Shown one piece after another: positions 44,168-53,462 of a stretch of 64,000 nucleotides of DNA. Numbering within the stretch: position 1 is the first letter of the stretch; the number at the start of each line of letters is the position of its first letter. Position numbers and translations under genes: made by a program. The DNA is taken from the NCBI RefSeq assembly GCF_021504595.1, contig NZ_JACSGT010000003.1, positions 1 to 64,000 of the forward strand. The letters run 5' to 3'. The notes under the pieces are model-generated. The model saw nothing but the letters and a program-made list of their open reading frames with translations. It was not told the origin of the DNA and searched no databases. This stretch comes from Chryseobacterium indicum (GTDB lineage Bacteria; Bacteroidota; Bacteroidia; Flavobacteriales; Weeksellaceae).

Positions 44168-45106
44168 TTAGTAATTCCACATATCATTTTCCATTTGAAG
44201 GATCTGCGCCTTAATTCTGTCGCTTTCTTCAATCTGATCGTCAGCATCTCTAGGAATATAGTCTTTAATAACTCCATCACCTAATCCCGCTGAAGATTTA
44301 AAGATAACAGAAGAGAATCTTCTTGCGTTAATTAAATCATCAAAAGATAAATCCGTAGATGAATTCTTTCTGTTAAAGACGAAATTATTCGCTAATATAT
44401 CTCTTGCATTAGGATAATAAACCCAGAAAAGATCAATTAAATCATTAGCTCCCGGTAAAGGCTGTCCATCCGGAGTGGTTCTACCAATTAATTTTGGATC
44501 TGGTCCCATTGCAGCAATTCCTAAAGGTCTGTACTTCAACTGTCCGTCTCTTTTATCAATAAACCACATACCGAATATTTTTAAAACTTTAACCTTTTCA
44601 GTGGTAGTTTCATATACGTCGGTAAGCTCTTTTTTCTCCTGCTCGGTTAATTGACGTCCGCTATTCAAGATATTAATAGCTTCGTCATCAACTCTTACAT
44701 CAACTAATCTCGTCTTGATTTGTTCAGGAGTAAGTCTTTGAACGAAATTTTCATCGTCATAAACTTCTTTAATATCTCCGTTTAAAGCACCATCTAACAA
44801 TAATTTATACAGAGATTTTGTTTCTGTAGCTAATAAACCATCAGGATTGTTATAGTAGAAAGGCTGATTGATCTTGTCATTCATGTCTATAACTTCCCAA
44901 ACAAACATACTCTTTAAGATATCTTTATCTTCAACAAATCCGTATTCTAAAGGTTTTACTTTTTTGTCAATAAGAGTATCTCCAACTTTCATTTTGTTCT
45001 CAGCTCTCATTTTTCTGAATTCTTCTGGAGAAGAAGCATTCAGAATAGTTTGGGAAAACATGAATCCCGAAACTAATACTAAAAGACTGCTAATATATTT
45101 TTTCAT
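44168..45106 (-). CDS. gldN: Gliding motility / T9SS protein GldN
   Basis: 312 aa with a signal peptide (MKKYISSLLVLVSGFMFSQ). GldN (PorN homologue) forms a periplasmic ring-shaped complex with GldK at the outer membrane and is required for secretion through the type IX system. Family features such as KPLEYGFVEDKDILKSMFVWEVIDMNDKINQPFYY are visible. It ends the gldKLMN set; the start is 9 bp after the gldM stop. Confidence 0.95.
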   Translation of the reverse strand: MKKYISSLLVLVSGFMFSQTILNASSPEEFRKMRAENKMKVGDTLIDKKVKPLEYGFVEDKDILKSMFVWEVIDMNDKINQPFYYNNPDGLLATETKSLYKLLLDGALNGDIKEVYDDENFVQRLTPEQIKTRLVDVRVDDEAINILNSGRQLTEQEKKELTDVYETTTEKVKVLKIFGMWFIDKRDGQLKYRPLGIAAMGPDPKLIGRTTPDGQPLPGANDLIDLFWVYYPNARDILANNFVFNRKNSSTDLSFDDLINARRFSSVIFKSSAGLGDGVIKDYIPRDADDQIEESDRIKAQILQMENDMWNY

Positions 45107-45115
45107 AATTATTTG

Positions 45116-46705
45116 TTATTGAACATTAATTAATACAGGTGAAATATTCGGAACTATTGTATTTCCTAATCCAGTAGCTGTTGCTTTAATATCAAAGATA
45201 TAAACGCCATCTCCAGGTCTTAAGTTTCTGAACATACCTGCCGCTCCTTGTAATGAATTACCCTGAACCTGCATTGATGCTCTACCCGGTACTCTTACCA
45301 TGAACGACGTCACGTTAAATGATACAGGGAAATCAAAGTCTGGAATAACAGCCTGAAGTTGCTGATTTTCAACAGAACTCGCCGGTAACGTAAGAATATT
45401 CTTACCTCTGATCTGTCCTTGTGGCGGCGGTACATTTTTAATTCTGTACTCGAATACCTGAGAAATTGTTTTTCCATAAGGATCCGTTCCAGATAATGTA
45501 ATTTTTAAAATACTTCCCGCGCCCGGTCTTACATCCCACTTACCAGGTCCTGTACTCTTAACCGTTGCACCCGGAGCAGATAATGAAAGTTTAGCATTGT
45601 CAGCTCCTAAGATAGATCCTGAAACAGGGTTATCTAAGTTTCTGTACATTACATTCATTTTATCAGCAGAAAGTAATAAACCTTTTTGAAGCTTAACTTC
45701 CTGTGGTCCAGCAATTACATTATATGTATGAGTGAAAGGGAAGTTTTGAGCTTTTCCTGTCGCATCCGTTAATGTAATGCTTCCGCTAAATGTTCTTGGT
45801 CCGATTCCACTTGTATTAAGTGATGCTGTACCTTTTCCATTTTCTACTTTTATACCAGGGCTCATAGTAATTTTATTACTATTAGAATAGTTTCCTAACA
45901 TTACAACAGCCTCAGCCGGTTTTCCTGCAATTACATCTACAGGTGCAGAAACAATAGCTTCGTAACTTGTAAATTTAATACTTGCATCTACTTTTTCCTG
46001 CAGCATTAACGCCAATGCATCAGACTGAACGTTTCTTGCATCATTCTGAATAATTTCCAAGTTAGAAATTGCAGCGATTAATGGCTGGTGATAAAACTTG
46101 TTTTGGAACCAAGTTTTGTCATTCGGAGATTTTCCTTTTGGATATTCAGCAATTAAAGATTTATTAGCTCTTTCAACTAAGTCTTTCAATTGCGGGTTGT
46201 TTCCAAAAGTAGCGTTAATATAATTTCTTACATCATCTATTTTCGCCTTTAATTCCAATGCACCTTTTGATGGTGTATTTTCATCTCCTTCCTTAAAGAA
46301 ATATTCAGTTGTAGCTTCATTGTTGTTAAGTGCTGCAAAGTTTTCACTTACGTCAACATCTTTTCCTAATGCATCTTTATCATGAAACTCTGATTTCTTT
46401 TTAAGAACATCTTTAATTTCCTGAGCAGATTTTACCAAAACATTGATCTTATCTCTAAGAACCTGATACTGAGCCCATGGTTGCGCATAAGTATCCGGAA
46501 CTTGCTGAGCCTTCGCCTCAAGAGTTTTTTCAAAAATCTTTTCGTTTTTTCTTTCAGTTAAAGTTCTTGTTTCATTAAGAGCTTTAGTAGAGTCATAATA
46601 TGACCTGATGATTTCCGCATCAATGTTTAGGGCCATCATAGCGATGAACACCAAATACATCAGGTTGATCATCTTCTGACGAGGTGTCTGTTTTCCTGCT
46701 GCCAT
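45116..46705 (-). CDS. gldM: Gliding motility / T9SS motor protein GldM
   Basis: 529 aa. The N-terminus (AAGKQTPRQKMINLMYLVFIAMMALNID) is the single membrane helix with which GldM joins GldL in the inner membrane; the rest extends into the periplasm as four beta-domains. GldL and GldM form the proton-driven motor that powers T9SS secretion and gliding. Family-typical length. Located between gldL and gldN. Confidence 0.96.
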   Translation of the reverse strand: MAAGKQTPRQKMINLMYLVFIAMMALNIDAEIIRSYYDSTKALNETRTLTERKNEKIFEKTLEAKAQQVPDTYAQPWAQYQVLRDKINVLVKSAQEIKDVLKKKSEFHDKDALGKDVDVSENFAALNNNEATTEYFFKEGDENTPSKGALELKAKIDDVRNYINATFGNNPQLKDLVERANKSLIAEYPKGKSPNDKTWFQNKFYHQPLIAAISNLEIIQNDARNVQSDALALMLQEKVDASIKFTSYEAIVSAPVDVIAGKPAEAVVMLGNYSNSNKITMSPGIKVENGKGTASLNTSGIGPRTFSGSITLTDATGKAQNFPFTHTYNVIAGPQEVKLQKGLLLSADKMNVMYRNLDNPVSGSILGADNAKLSLSAPGATVKSTGPGKWDVRPGAGSILKITLSGTDPYGKTISQVFEYRIKNVPPPQGQIRGKNILTLPASSVENQQLQAVIPDFDFPVSFNVTSFMVRVPGRASMQVQGNSLQGAAGMFRNLRPGDGVYIFDIKATATGLGNTIVPNISPVLINVQ

Positions 46706-46758
46706 TCTCTTTTCTTTGTTTTTTGATTAAGTAGTTAAATTAAAAATGGTTTGGGAAA

Positions 46759-47448
46759 TTAAGATTTCATAGCAGTTAGCATACCACCATAAACTCTGTT
46801 TAAATTGTTTAAGTTTGAAGTTAAACCTTGTAGTTCTTGATTGAATTTTTCTGATTGTTCAGCAGATTTCTGCATATCTGCAACATATTTATTAGCAAAT
46901 TCAGATTGCTTTTTAGTGCTTTCCATCTGCATTGCATATAAAGCGTTCATGCTTTCCATATGCTCAGCTGCTTTATTTAACTGCTCATTATATTTATGTG
47001 TAGAAGCAGAAACATCAACAGTCTGATTGATCTGATCTACTGAGCTTGAAAATTTATCGATTCCCGTTCTCAGTCTTTCAAATAACTGAACATCAAGTTT
47101 AGCGTCTTCAAGCATTTTGTCTAATTTGGTTGAAAGAGAATTTTCTAATTCAGCAAATTGAGCAGAATTGCTTTTAGATACATTTGAGTGTAATGGATTT
47201 GGGTTTGCATGTTTATCTAATAATTCAGGATAAACATTTTCCCACGCATAAGACTCCTCAGATTTTGGCGGGTCGAAAGCGAAAATGATGAAGATGATAG
47301 CTTCCGTAATAAGTCCCACTGTAAGCGCCATGTTTCCGTTAATTGGTCCCAAAGTAATGTGAGTAATTTTAAGCCAAGCTCCAAGAATTACAATTGCAGC
47401 ACCGAATGAATAGAAGAAATTCATCCAAGCATCTTTAGTCTTAAACAT
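46759..47448 (-). CDS. gldL: Gliding motility / T9SS motor protein GldL
   Basis: 229 aa. Two N-terminal membrane helices (NFFYSFGAAIVILGAWLKI and LTVGLITEAIIFIIFAFD, with an acidic residue in the second, as in the GldL motor) are followed by a long, coiled-coil-rich cytoplasmic part. It works with GldM as the rotary-type T9SS motor. Located between gldK and gldM. Confidence 0.95.
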   Translation of the reverse strand: MFKTKDAWMNFFYSFGAAIVILGAWLKITHITLGPINGNMALTVGLITEAIIFIIFAFDPPKSEESYAWENVYPELLDKHANPNPLHSNVSKSNSAQFAELENSLSTKLDKMLEDAKLDVQLFERLRTGIDKFSSSVDQINQTVDVSASTHKYNEQLNKAAEHMESMNALYAMQMESTKKQSEFANKYVADMQKSAEQSEKFNQELQGLTSNLNNLNRVYGGMLTAMKS

Positions 47449-47504
47449 ATAAGTTAGTTTTTTTTAATGTTAAATAAAATTTATTGAAAATAGTGGTAAT
47501 TGAA

Positions 47505-48923
47505 TTATCTGTTAACTTTTCTTGGTTTAACAGCAGCTTCAGGAATATCCTGTACAGTTCTGAATCCAATATAGCTTCTTGCAGAGTCTTTTCTTTCCCA
47601 ATCTCTTGCGCCATTCATAAGCATATATCCTACATCTTTCCAAGATCCACCTCTGATAGATTTCTTAGTATCTGCCAAATCTTTCGTAGAAGGATTTAAA
47701 GTAGATGAGAATCCGTATGAAGAGTTGTTATAATCAGATGATGTCCATTCAGAAACGTTTCCAGCCATATCAAATAACCCAAATCCATTCTTCTTAAATT
47801 TCTTAACTGGAGCTGTATATGTATAAGTACCTTTTTTGTCGTCTTCCATATAGTTACCTCTCTTAGGCTTGAAGTTTGCCAGATAGCAACCTCTGTCGTC
47901 CATTAAGTAAGGACCTCCCCAAGGATAAGTAGCATTTTGCATTCCACCTCTTGCAGCATATTCCCACTCGATTTCTGTAGGTAATCTGAACTGCAATGGT
48001 CTTTGTTTTTTTCTTTTTAAGCTTTCGTTGTAATCTGACTTCAATTTAGATCTGAAGTTACAGTATGCTCTTGCCTGATCCCATGTTACTCCTACTACAG
48101 GGTAATCTTTGTAAGCTTTGTGCCAGAAATACTGTTCAAACAATGGCTCGTTATATGCAAAGTGGAAATCTTTTACCCAAACTGTAGTATCCGGATAGAT
48201 TGCAATACTTTCACTTCTAAGGTAGTTTACTCCTCTTTCTTTTTCAGCCATTGCAACATCCATATCTCCCCATCTGTAAGTATATTTCAGTTTACTCACG
48301 TCAAGGATTCTTTCATTACCGATTCTTGAAGAAGCTGGTAAATACATAGATTCTAAAACTTCCGCATATTCTACATCCGGATATTTAGATGTACTCCAGT
48401 GCAAAGGAACTTTCCAGTCGATTTTTTTCGTTGGATCGTAGTTTCCTTCGTTTCCACCGCCTTGTCCTTCTAAATATTCCTGATATGGTGTTAAATTCTC
48501 TTCTTTCTGAGCAAGGTATGCATAATCTCCGATGCTTGTTCCTTTACCTTTGCCTTCACCACCTTCTCCGGCAGCTTCAGCAAGTAAAGTTCTTGCGATA
48601 GAATCTCTTACATAATTGATAAATACCCTGTATTCCGCATTAGTAGTTTCTGCTTCATCCATGAAGAAAGAAGAAACAGTAACAGTTTTTGCCGGAGCCT
48701 TTTCAGGACTGTTTGTGAAATCCTGATCAGTTAATCCTGCAACAAACGATCCTGCAGGAATAGCTACCATTCCGTAAGGTCTTTCTGCAACAAATGATTT
48801 TGTTTTTTCTCTAGGTATCAATTCTCCTTTTGTTCCCGGTTTACCCACTGAAGAGGCTCCCCCACCTGAACAAGATACCGATGCTACCGACGCAGACAAT
48901 AATAAAAGAAATATCCTTTTCAT
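47505..48923 (-). CDS. gldK: Gliding motility / T9SS lipoprotein GldK
   Basis: 472 aa lipoprotein (lipobox SVASVSCSGGG). It has the formylglycine-generating enzyme (SUMF1) fold: MVAIPAGSFVAG, PVVGVTWDQARAYCNFRSKLK, RLPTEIEWEYAARGG, and FDMAGNVSEW. In GldK this fold is structural, forming with GldN the periplasmic ring beneath the outer membrane. First gene of gldKLMN; glmS lies upstream on the same strand. Confidence 0.95.
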   Translation of the reverse strand: MKRIFLLLLSASVASVSCSGGGASSVGKPGTKGELIPREKTKSFVAERPYGMVAIPAGSFVAGLTDQDFTNSPEKAPAKTVTVSSFFMDEAETTNAEYRVFINYVRDSIARTLLAEAAGEGGEGKGKGTSIGDYAYLAQKEENLTPYQEYLEGQGGGNEGNYDPTKKIDWKVPLHWSTSKYPDVEYAEVLESMYLPASSRIGNERILDVSKLKYTYRWGDMDVAMAEKERGVNYLRSESIAIYPDTTVWVKDFHFAYNEPLFEQYFWHKAYKDYPVVGVTWDQARAYCNFRSKLKSDYNESLKRKKQRPLQFRLPTEIEWEYAARGGMQNATYPWGGPYLMDDRGCYLANFKPKRGNYMEDDKKGTYTYTAPVKKFKKNGFGLFDMAGNVSEWTSSDYNNSSYGFSSTLNPSTKDLADTKKSIRGGSWKDVGYMLMNGARDWERKDSARSYIGFRTVQDIPEAAVKPRKVNR

Positions 48924-49031
48924 GTTAATTTTTATAATTAAGCCGTAAATATATAATTTTTTTAAGAAACTTTTAAGATTTTTTTTGAAATAACGGAAGA
49001 AATCTAAATTTATTTTATTTACAAGTAATTT

Positions 49032-50885
49032 TTATTCTACCGTTACAGATTTCGCAAGGTTTCTAGGCTGGTCTACATTAGCTCCACGATACACTGCAAT
49101 ATAGTATGCCAACAGCTGTAAAGGCACTGATGCAACGATTGGAGAGAAACATTCGGAAGTTTCCGGAATCTCTATAACGTAATCTGCCATAGCACTCACC
49201 TGTGTATCTCCTTTATTTACAACAGCAATAACTTTTCCTTTTCTTGCTTTAATTTCCTGAACGTTGCTTACAATTTTATCATAATGTCCTTTTTTAGGAG
49301 CAATGATAACAATCGGCATATTTTCATCAATTAAAGCGATAGGACCGTGCTTCATTTCTGCAGCAGGGTATCCTTCAGCATGAATATAAGAGATTTCTTT
49401 TAATTTTAATGCACCTTCGAGTGCAGCAGGATAATTGTATCCTCTTCCTAAATATAAGAAATTGGTTGCACTTACAAAATCCTTAGCGATATTTTGTACC
49501 AATTCATGGGTAGTTGCTAAAACATCTTCTATTTTTCTAGGAATTGCATCCAGTTCTGCAATTAAGCTCATAAACTCAGCATTCCCTAAATTACCATTAT
49601 GCTTTCCTAATTTGAATGCTATTAAGGTAAGAATTGTTAACTGTGCAGTAAACGCTTTTGTGGAAGCCACTCCAATTTCAGGTCCCGCGTGTGTATAAGA
49701 GCCTGCATCTGTGATCCTTGCAATGGATGAATCTACCACATTACAGATTCCATAAATGAAAGCACCTTTTTCTTTAGCTAGTTTTAATGCAGCCATCGTA
49801 TCTGCAGTTTCTCCGGACTGAGAAATTGCAATGACTACATCTTTATCTGTAATAATAGGATTTCTATATCTGAATTCCGAAGCATATTCTACTTCAACAG
49901 GAATTCTTGCATATTCTTCAATTAAATATTCACCGATTAATCCTGCATGCCAAGAAGTTCCGCAAGCAATAATGATGATTCTGTTTGCGTTTTTAAACTT
50001 TTCGATATAGTCCCAAATCCCCGCCATTTTGATAACACCTTCATCTACCAAAAGTCTTCCTCTCATCGTATCATGAACGGATTTAGGCTGTTCGAAAATT
50101 TCTTTTAGCATAAAATGTTCGTACCCTCCTTTTTCGATCTGCTCTAAACTTAGTTTAAGCTCCTGAATTTCCGGTTCAATTTTAGAATTCTCACTTATGG
50201 TTCTGATATCTACTCCGTTTTCTAGAGAAATTGTCGCCATATGTCCTTCTTCCAGATAAATTGCCTCTTTTGTAAATTCTACAAACGGAGATGCGTCTGA
50301 AGCGATAAAATACTCTTTCTCTCCAATTCCTATTGCCAAAGGAGATCCTAATCTTCCTACAACCAATACTCCCGGAAAATCTTCATGCATCACTGTAATA
50401 GCGTATGCCCCATAAACTTCGTTAAGAGCATATCTTACAGCAGTAGGAAAATCCATTTCAACATTCAGATCCATGAAATACTGAACAAGATTTACTAAAA
50501 CCTCAGTATCTGTTTCAGATTTGAATGTAAATCCTTTTTCAGTAAGCATTGTTTTAATTGTATCATAATTTTCGATGATACCGTTGTGAACAAGTGCTAT
50601 TTTTCCACTATTGGATAAATGTGGGTGAGAATTTCTATCACTAGGTACACCGTGGGTAGCCCAACGTGTATGTCCCATACCGATTTTTGCAACTCCTTTT
50701 AACTGACTGGAAATATTTACCAAATCATCAACTTTACCTTTAGTTTTTTCAACCTCAAGTTTGTTCTCTGCGTTTTCCAGAACAATTCCGGCACTGTCGT
50801 ACCCTCTGTATTCTAATCTTCTAAGACCATTAATTACAATATCGTAAGCGTCCTGAAAACCTGTATATCCAACGATTCCGCACAT
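49032..50885 (-). CDS. glmS: Glutamine-fructose-6-phosphate transaminase (isomerising)
   Basis: 617 aa. It makes glucosamine-6-phosphate for cell-wall and glycan synthesis. The N-terminal class II glutaminase has C2 (MCGIVGYTG) and GHTRWATHG; two SIS domains follow (CGTSWHAGLIGEYLIEEYARIPVEVEYASEFRYR, SQSGETADTM, GRGYNYPAALEGALKLKEISYIHAEGYPAAEMKHGP), and the C-terminus ends DQPRNLAKSVTVE. Standard length. A -7 element TACATTTG (50893-50900) lies just before the ATG, implying a very short leader; the DUF4270 gene precedes it by 22 bp. Confidence 0.97.
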   Translation of the reverse strand: MCGIVGYTGFQDAYDIVINGLRRLEYRGYDSAGIVLENAENKLEVEKTKGKVDDLVNISSQLKGVAKIGMGHTRWATHGVPSDRNSHPHLSNSGKIALVHNGIIENYDTIKTMLTEKGFTFKSETDTEVLVNLVQYFMDLNVEMDFPTAVRYALNEVYGAYAITVMHEDFPGVLVVGRLGSPLAIGIGEKEYFIASDASPFVEFTKEAIYLEEGHMATISLENGVDIRTISENSKIEPEIQELKLSLEQIEKGGYEHFMLKEIFEQPKSVHDTMRGRLLVDEGVIKMAGIWDYIEKFKNANRIIIIACGTSWHAGLIGEYLIEEYARIPVEVEYASEFRYRNPIITDKDVVIAISQSGETADTMAALKLAKEKGAFIYGICNVVDSSIARITDAGSYTHAGPEIGVASTKAFTAQLTILTLIAFKLGKHNGNLGNAEFMSLIAELDAIPRKIEDVLATTHELVQNIAKDFVSATNFLYLGRGYNYPAALEGALKLKEISYIHAEGYPAAEMKHGPIALIDENMPIVIIAPKKGHYDKIVSNVQEIKARKGKVIAVVNKGDTQVSAMADYVIEIPETSECFSPIVASVPLQLLAYYIAVYRGANVDQPRNLAKSVTVE

Positions 50886-50892
50886 ATTTTAT

Positions 50893-50900
50893 CAAATGTA
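50893..50900 (-). promoter_or_regulatory. -7 element before glmS
   Basis: Minus strand TACATTTG is a full TAnnTTTG match, 8 nt before the ATG, so a leaderless or nearly leaderless glmS transcript would result. No clear -33 element. Confidence 0.4.
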
Positions 50901-50907
50901 TTTTAAA

Positions 50908-52497
50908 TTATTTTGTACCGTAAATTACTTTTAACTGAATTTTATTGGGACTGCTAGAATCGTTTCCAACAAACACTGCTCTATCTCTTGCATACGATCT
51001 TGCAGTGTAATTATATCCAACTAAAGCGCCTGTCTGACTATTGGATAAGAAACTTCCCATATCAATTTTAAAGTATTTATTAACATTGCTAACTTCTACT
51101 CCACTCTTTCCTTCTACAAGCTCTTTTACTGATTGGGTCACTGTAAAATCGTAGTAAGCTGGATTTTTATCTAAATCATATGTTCTGTAGATTGCAAAGT
51201 TATTAGAACCGACTATAGTCGTTAAATCTGTTGTAAATGCTGTTGTCTCTTTCCCATCAGAGTCTTTATCTTTCTGAACAATAGAAAGAGCAGTAGGTTT
51301 TATATATTTATTATTCCAGTTTACAGGATCTGTGTAAATTCTTATTTTTGCACTGATGATAGCAGCTTTATCATTTTTATAAATTTGTTTTAAAGCATCA
51401 AGTGTTTCATTCTTAATTTTTATTCCTATAGACGGACCTCCCATTCCTTGTAAAAATAGTTTTGGAGCACCGTTGTTTTGGTCACCAATTACAGATGTAG
51501 ACAAAACAGAACTACTTCTATCGTATTGGTATTGACCAATGTGTGTATTTCCAGATCCTAATGAAAACGTGTATGAAGCTTGAGGATGGGTAGTAACACC
51601 ATTATCAGTCTTCTCGTACTTGTAATACATAATTAGTTCCATATCATTTGGACTAAACTGTAACAAATATCCGTCATTCTGTGTTGTAGAAATTCTCAAC
51701 CCTCTAAAATGTCTTATAAAATTTGAAGCATCCTGTAATTCAGGCTTATCCTGATAGGCTATGATTTTATCTTTGAAAAATGTTTCATCAAGTTTAATTC
51801 GTAATCCCGGTGCAGATGCAGTAAACAAAGCACTTCCGTCAGAATCTTTTGTTACAGCTACAGAACTTACAAATCCATTCACTTCTTTAGATCCCAGTAA
51901 TTTAGCTGAATTATACTGATAAACTGTATTTGAATAAGCCGCATCTGAATTACCTTTCAAAAAGTCTAAAACTTCATGAACCTGAATTGTAAAAGGGGAT
52001 GTATTTCCACCAATCTTTGCTTTTCCATATTTATTAATTGGATAAGTGTTCACAACTTTTTTTGCATTTACAGCTCCATCGGCGGCTGTCGTAAATGTGT
52101 AGCCGTCATCAACTGTATTTGTTTTTACAGAATCAGAAGCATATGTAGGTTTTATAACTAAAACTACCGAATCGATAACAGGAGTCTTACCAAAATCCGG
52201 ATCATAGGTTGACAATCTAAGCTGTGTTAAATAAGAAGCTTTCTGCATACCAAACTGTCCTTCCGTAAAAGCTCCTAAAGTAGCGAGTCCTAATTTTGAC
52301 GCATCACTTCGGATACTATCATTATTATTTATATTAAATGCAGTAACATCAAAAGATTTTTCATTTCCCTGTGCAGCACCATTCAAGAATAGCTGTTCTC
52401 CAAGAGTATCTGCATCCGGCTCACAGTTATAGAGTAATGCACTTCCAAAAACCACCAGAGAAAAAACGGTGATTGCTTTTTTAATAGTATGAATCAT
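50908..52497 (-). CDS. DUF4270 lipoprotein
   Basis: 529 aa with a lipoprotein signal (lipobox region LLYNCEPDADTLGEQLFL; cysteine near residue 26). The mature protein is a long beta-rich DUF4270 domain found almost only in Bacteroidetes; its function is unknown. It lies between the starch-synthase-like gene and glmS, an arrangement seen in other flavobacteria from memory. Surface or outer-membrane localisation is inferred from the lipobox. Confidence 0.9.
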   Translation of the reverse strand: MIHTIKKAITVFSLVVFGSALLYNCEPDADTLGEQLFLNGAAQGNEKSFDVTAFNINNNDSIRSDASKLGLATLGAFTEGQFGMQKASYLTQLRLSTYDPDFGKTPVIDSVVLVIKPTYASDSVKTNTVDDGYTFTTAADGAVNAKKVVNTYPINKYGKAKIGGNTSPFTIQVHEVLDFLKGNSDAAYSNTVYQYNSAKLLGSKEVNGFVSSVAVTKDSDGSALFTASAPGLRIKLDETFFKDKIIAYQDKPELQDASNFIRHFRGLRISTTQNDGYLLQFSPNDMELIMYYKYEKTDNGVTTHPQASYTFSLGSGNTHIGQYQYDRSSSVLSTSVIGDQNNGAPKLFLQGMGGPSIGIKIKNETLDALKQIYKNDKAAIISAKIRIYTDPVNWNNKYIKPTALSIVQKDKDSDGKETTAFTTDLTTIVGSNNFAIYRTYDLDKNPAYYDFTVTQSVKELVEGKSGVEVSNVNKYFKIDMGSFLSNSQTGALVGYNYTARSYARDRAVFVGNDSSSPNKIQLKVIYGTK

Positions 52498-52511
52498 TAA
52501 AAATGTGTTTT

Positions 52512-53282
52512 TTAATAAAGTTGATTTATAGAATCTACGTCAAGATATTCCGATTTCGGAGTAGAAGTTTCGTTGAAAGCCTTATCTAAGTCTTCATCCA
52601 AAAATTCATCTCCTTTTACGACTAAATCAACATAGCTCATGCTTTCGATAACAAAAGATTTTACACCAGGATTATCTAACGCTTTTAATCCTGAAATATT
52701 ATCAAACTTCAGTTTTTCGTCGATATTGGAAGCTAAAGCTGCATCTTTTTCATTGTATAATGAAAGAACAATTTTAGCGTCCTTAAAATAAGTATCTGTT
52801 TCGTAGTATGTTTTAAGATAAATCGGAACAAAAGAAGCCATCCATCCATTTAAATGAATAACATCTGGAACCCAGTTCAGTTTCTTAATGGTTTCAATTA
52901 CTCCTCTGGCAAAAAATATTGCTCTTTCATCATTATCCTCGAAAGGCTGTCCTTCATCATCAAAATAATATTGTTTTCTTTTGAAATACTCTTCATTGTC
53001 GATAAAGTAAACCTGAAGTCTTTCCCCCGGAAGTGACGCAACTTTAATAATAAGAGGCTGATCCAGATCATTAATAATAATATTCATTCCCGAAAGGCGT
53101 ATCACCTCATGAAGCTGGAATTTTCTTTCACTTATTTGTCCAAATCTTGGCATAAAAACTCTTACATCATTGCCTTCTTGGTGCATCTTAAGTGCCATTT
53201 TGTTTACCACTGCAGCCATATTTGTATCTTCCTGATATGGATACATCTCTGTAGTAATGTACAGTATTTTTTGATTCGGCAT
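52512..53282 (-). CDS. Starch/glycogen synthase-like protein, N-domain only
   Basis: 256 aa matching only the N-terminal Rossmann domain of GT5 glycogen synthases: KILYITTEMYPY, VRVFMPRFGQI, YFIDNEEYFKR, ERAIFFARGVIETIK and PDVIHLNGWMASFVP. The ADP-glucose loop KxGGL is replaced by DTNMAAVV, and the whole C-terminal nucleotide-binding domain is missing. A full GT5 has about 470 residues. Enzymatic glucan synthesis is therefore doubtful. It is the first gene of the DUF4270-glmS run and divergent from panC. Confidence 0.85.
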   Translation of the reverse strand: MPNQKILYITTEMYPYQEDTNMAAVVNKMALKMHQEGNDVRVFMPRFGQISERKFQLHEVIRLSGMNIIINDLDQPLIIKVASLPGERLQVYFIDNEEYFKRKQYYFDDEGQPFEDNDERAIFFARGVIETIKKLNWVPDVIHLNGWMASFVPIYLKTYYETDTYFKDAKIVLSLYNEKDAALASNIDEKLKFDNISGLKALDNPGVKSFVIESMSYVDLVVKGDEFLDEDLDKAFNETSTPKSEYLDVDSINQLY

Positions 53283-53320
53283 AAACTTCTATCTAATTTT
53301 TGTAAAAATGCTTTAATGTG

Positions 53321-53328
53321 CAAAATTA
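53321..53328 (-). promoter_or_regulatory. -7 element of the starch-synthase-like gene
   Basis: Minus strand TAATTTTG, matching TAnnTTTG, about 40 nt upstream of the start. Confidence 0.45.
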
Positions 53329-53434
53329 CGAAAAAACATTCATTATTATTTTAATTAACATTTTTTTACGATAATTCCCTTCTGAAATTATTAAAACCTT
53401 GTCTTCATTTATCATAATTATATGATATTTTTAG

Positions 53435-53442
53435 TATTTTTG
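53435..53442 (+). promoter_or_regulatory. -7 element of panC
   Basis: TATTTTTG matches TAnnTTTG, 20 nt before the ATG. Confidence 0.5.
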
Positions 53443-53462
53443 AATTACTATTAAAATAAACT

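Noticed and set aside
43075..44280. 401-aa version of the FAD oxidoreductase
   Set aside because: The extra 56 N-terminal residues overlap gldN on the same strand in another frame and precede the dinucleotide-binding loop, which should lie at the N-terminus.
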